Assembly (NCBI GenBank): GCA_938023515.1
Contig: CALJDR010000026.1
Coordinates: forward strand, 1-6,757
Reading direction: 5' to 3'
Length of the DNA stretch: 6,757 nucleotides
Source: an uncultured Flavobacteriales bacterium
Lineage (GTDB): Bacteria; Bacteroidota; Bacteroidia; Flavobacteriales; UBA1820
Shown: positions 6,710-6,757 of the stretch, piece by piece
How positions within the stretch are numbered: position 1 is the first letter of the stretch
Layout of the letters: the number at the start of each line of letters is the position of its first letter
Position numbers and translations under genes: made by a program
The notes under the pieces: generated by a model
Seen by the model: the letters and a program-made list of their open reading frames with translations, nothing else
Told to the model about the DNA's origin: nothing
Database searches by the model: none

Positions 6710-6757
6710 CTGTCTCTTATACACATCTGACGCTGCCGACGATACTCCTTGTGTAGA
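6710..6757. other. Illumina Nextera adapter read-through (artefact)
   Basis: Positions 6710-6728 read CTGTCTCTTATACACATCT, the reverse complement of the 19-base Tn5 mosaic end used in Nextera libraries. Positions 6729-6742 (GACGCTGCCGACGA) complete the i5-side read-1 adapter. Positions 6743-6750 (TACTCCTT) are an 8-base i5 index; its complement AAGGAGTA is, from memory, the standard index 507. Positions 6751-6757 (GTGTAGA) begin the complement of P5. This tail was assembled from untrimmed reads. Base 6710 could be either genome or adapter. It should be removed before gene calling. Confidence 0.98.

Noticed and set aside
6455..6724. 89-codon minus-strand open frame beginning MYKRQ
   Set aside because: Its start lies in the Nextera mosaic end, its composition is Arg/Trp/Pro-rich, and it overlaps the better coding frame that ends at 6502.
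6710..6728. Tn5-type 19-base mosaic end as evidence of a natural transposon end
   Set aside because: It is followed directly by the synthetic read-1 adapter, an index and P5, which shows library-preparation origin.

Overview
This window looks like part of a Bacteroidota (probably Bacteroidales) chromosome. The evidence is the set of TAnnTTTG-type -7 promoter boxes, including one nearly ideal TTTG-21 bp-TAnnTTTG promoter at the left edge, the absence of clear Shine-Dalgarno sequences before the starts, and the Bacteroidota-like character of the proteins. The genus cannot be fixed from the sequence alone. No rRNA, tRNA, CRISPR array, insertion sequence or phage gene is visible.

Layout from left to right. 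Positions 1-178 are non-coding and carry a strong minus-strand promoter for a gene lying off the left edge. A plus-strand pair follows: priA (179-2638, replication-restart helicase) and, 28 bp later, a small protein with nucleotidyltransferase-fold motifs (2667-3254). After an 87 bp convergent gap come minus-strand genes, read from right to left: the 3' end of an unidentified gene (6502-6709), recG (4339-6453, fork-remodelling helicase) and an exported M23/LytM-like protein that seems to have lost most of its catalytic residues (3342-4241).

The two helicase genes act in related processes. RecG remodels stalled forks and Holliday-type junctions, and PriA reloads the replisome on repaired forks. 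They lie in convergent orientation about 1.7 kb apart, separated by two poorly characterised genes. Nothing visible ties the M23-like protein or the nucleotidyltransferase-like protein to them functionally beyond position.

The last 48 bases (6710-6757) are not biological. They are Illumina Nextera adapter: the transposase mosaic end, the read-1 adapter, an 8-base i5 index and the first bases of P5. The true contig therefore ends at about 6709, and any protein predicted to start in this tail (beginning MCIRDS or MYKRQ) is an artefact. I found no convincing new multi-gene system. The most biologically interesting items are the degenerate M23 protein and the priA-linked nucleotidyltransferase-like gene.
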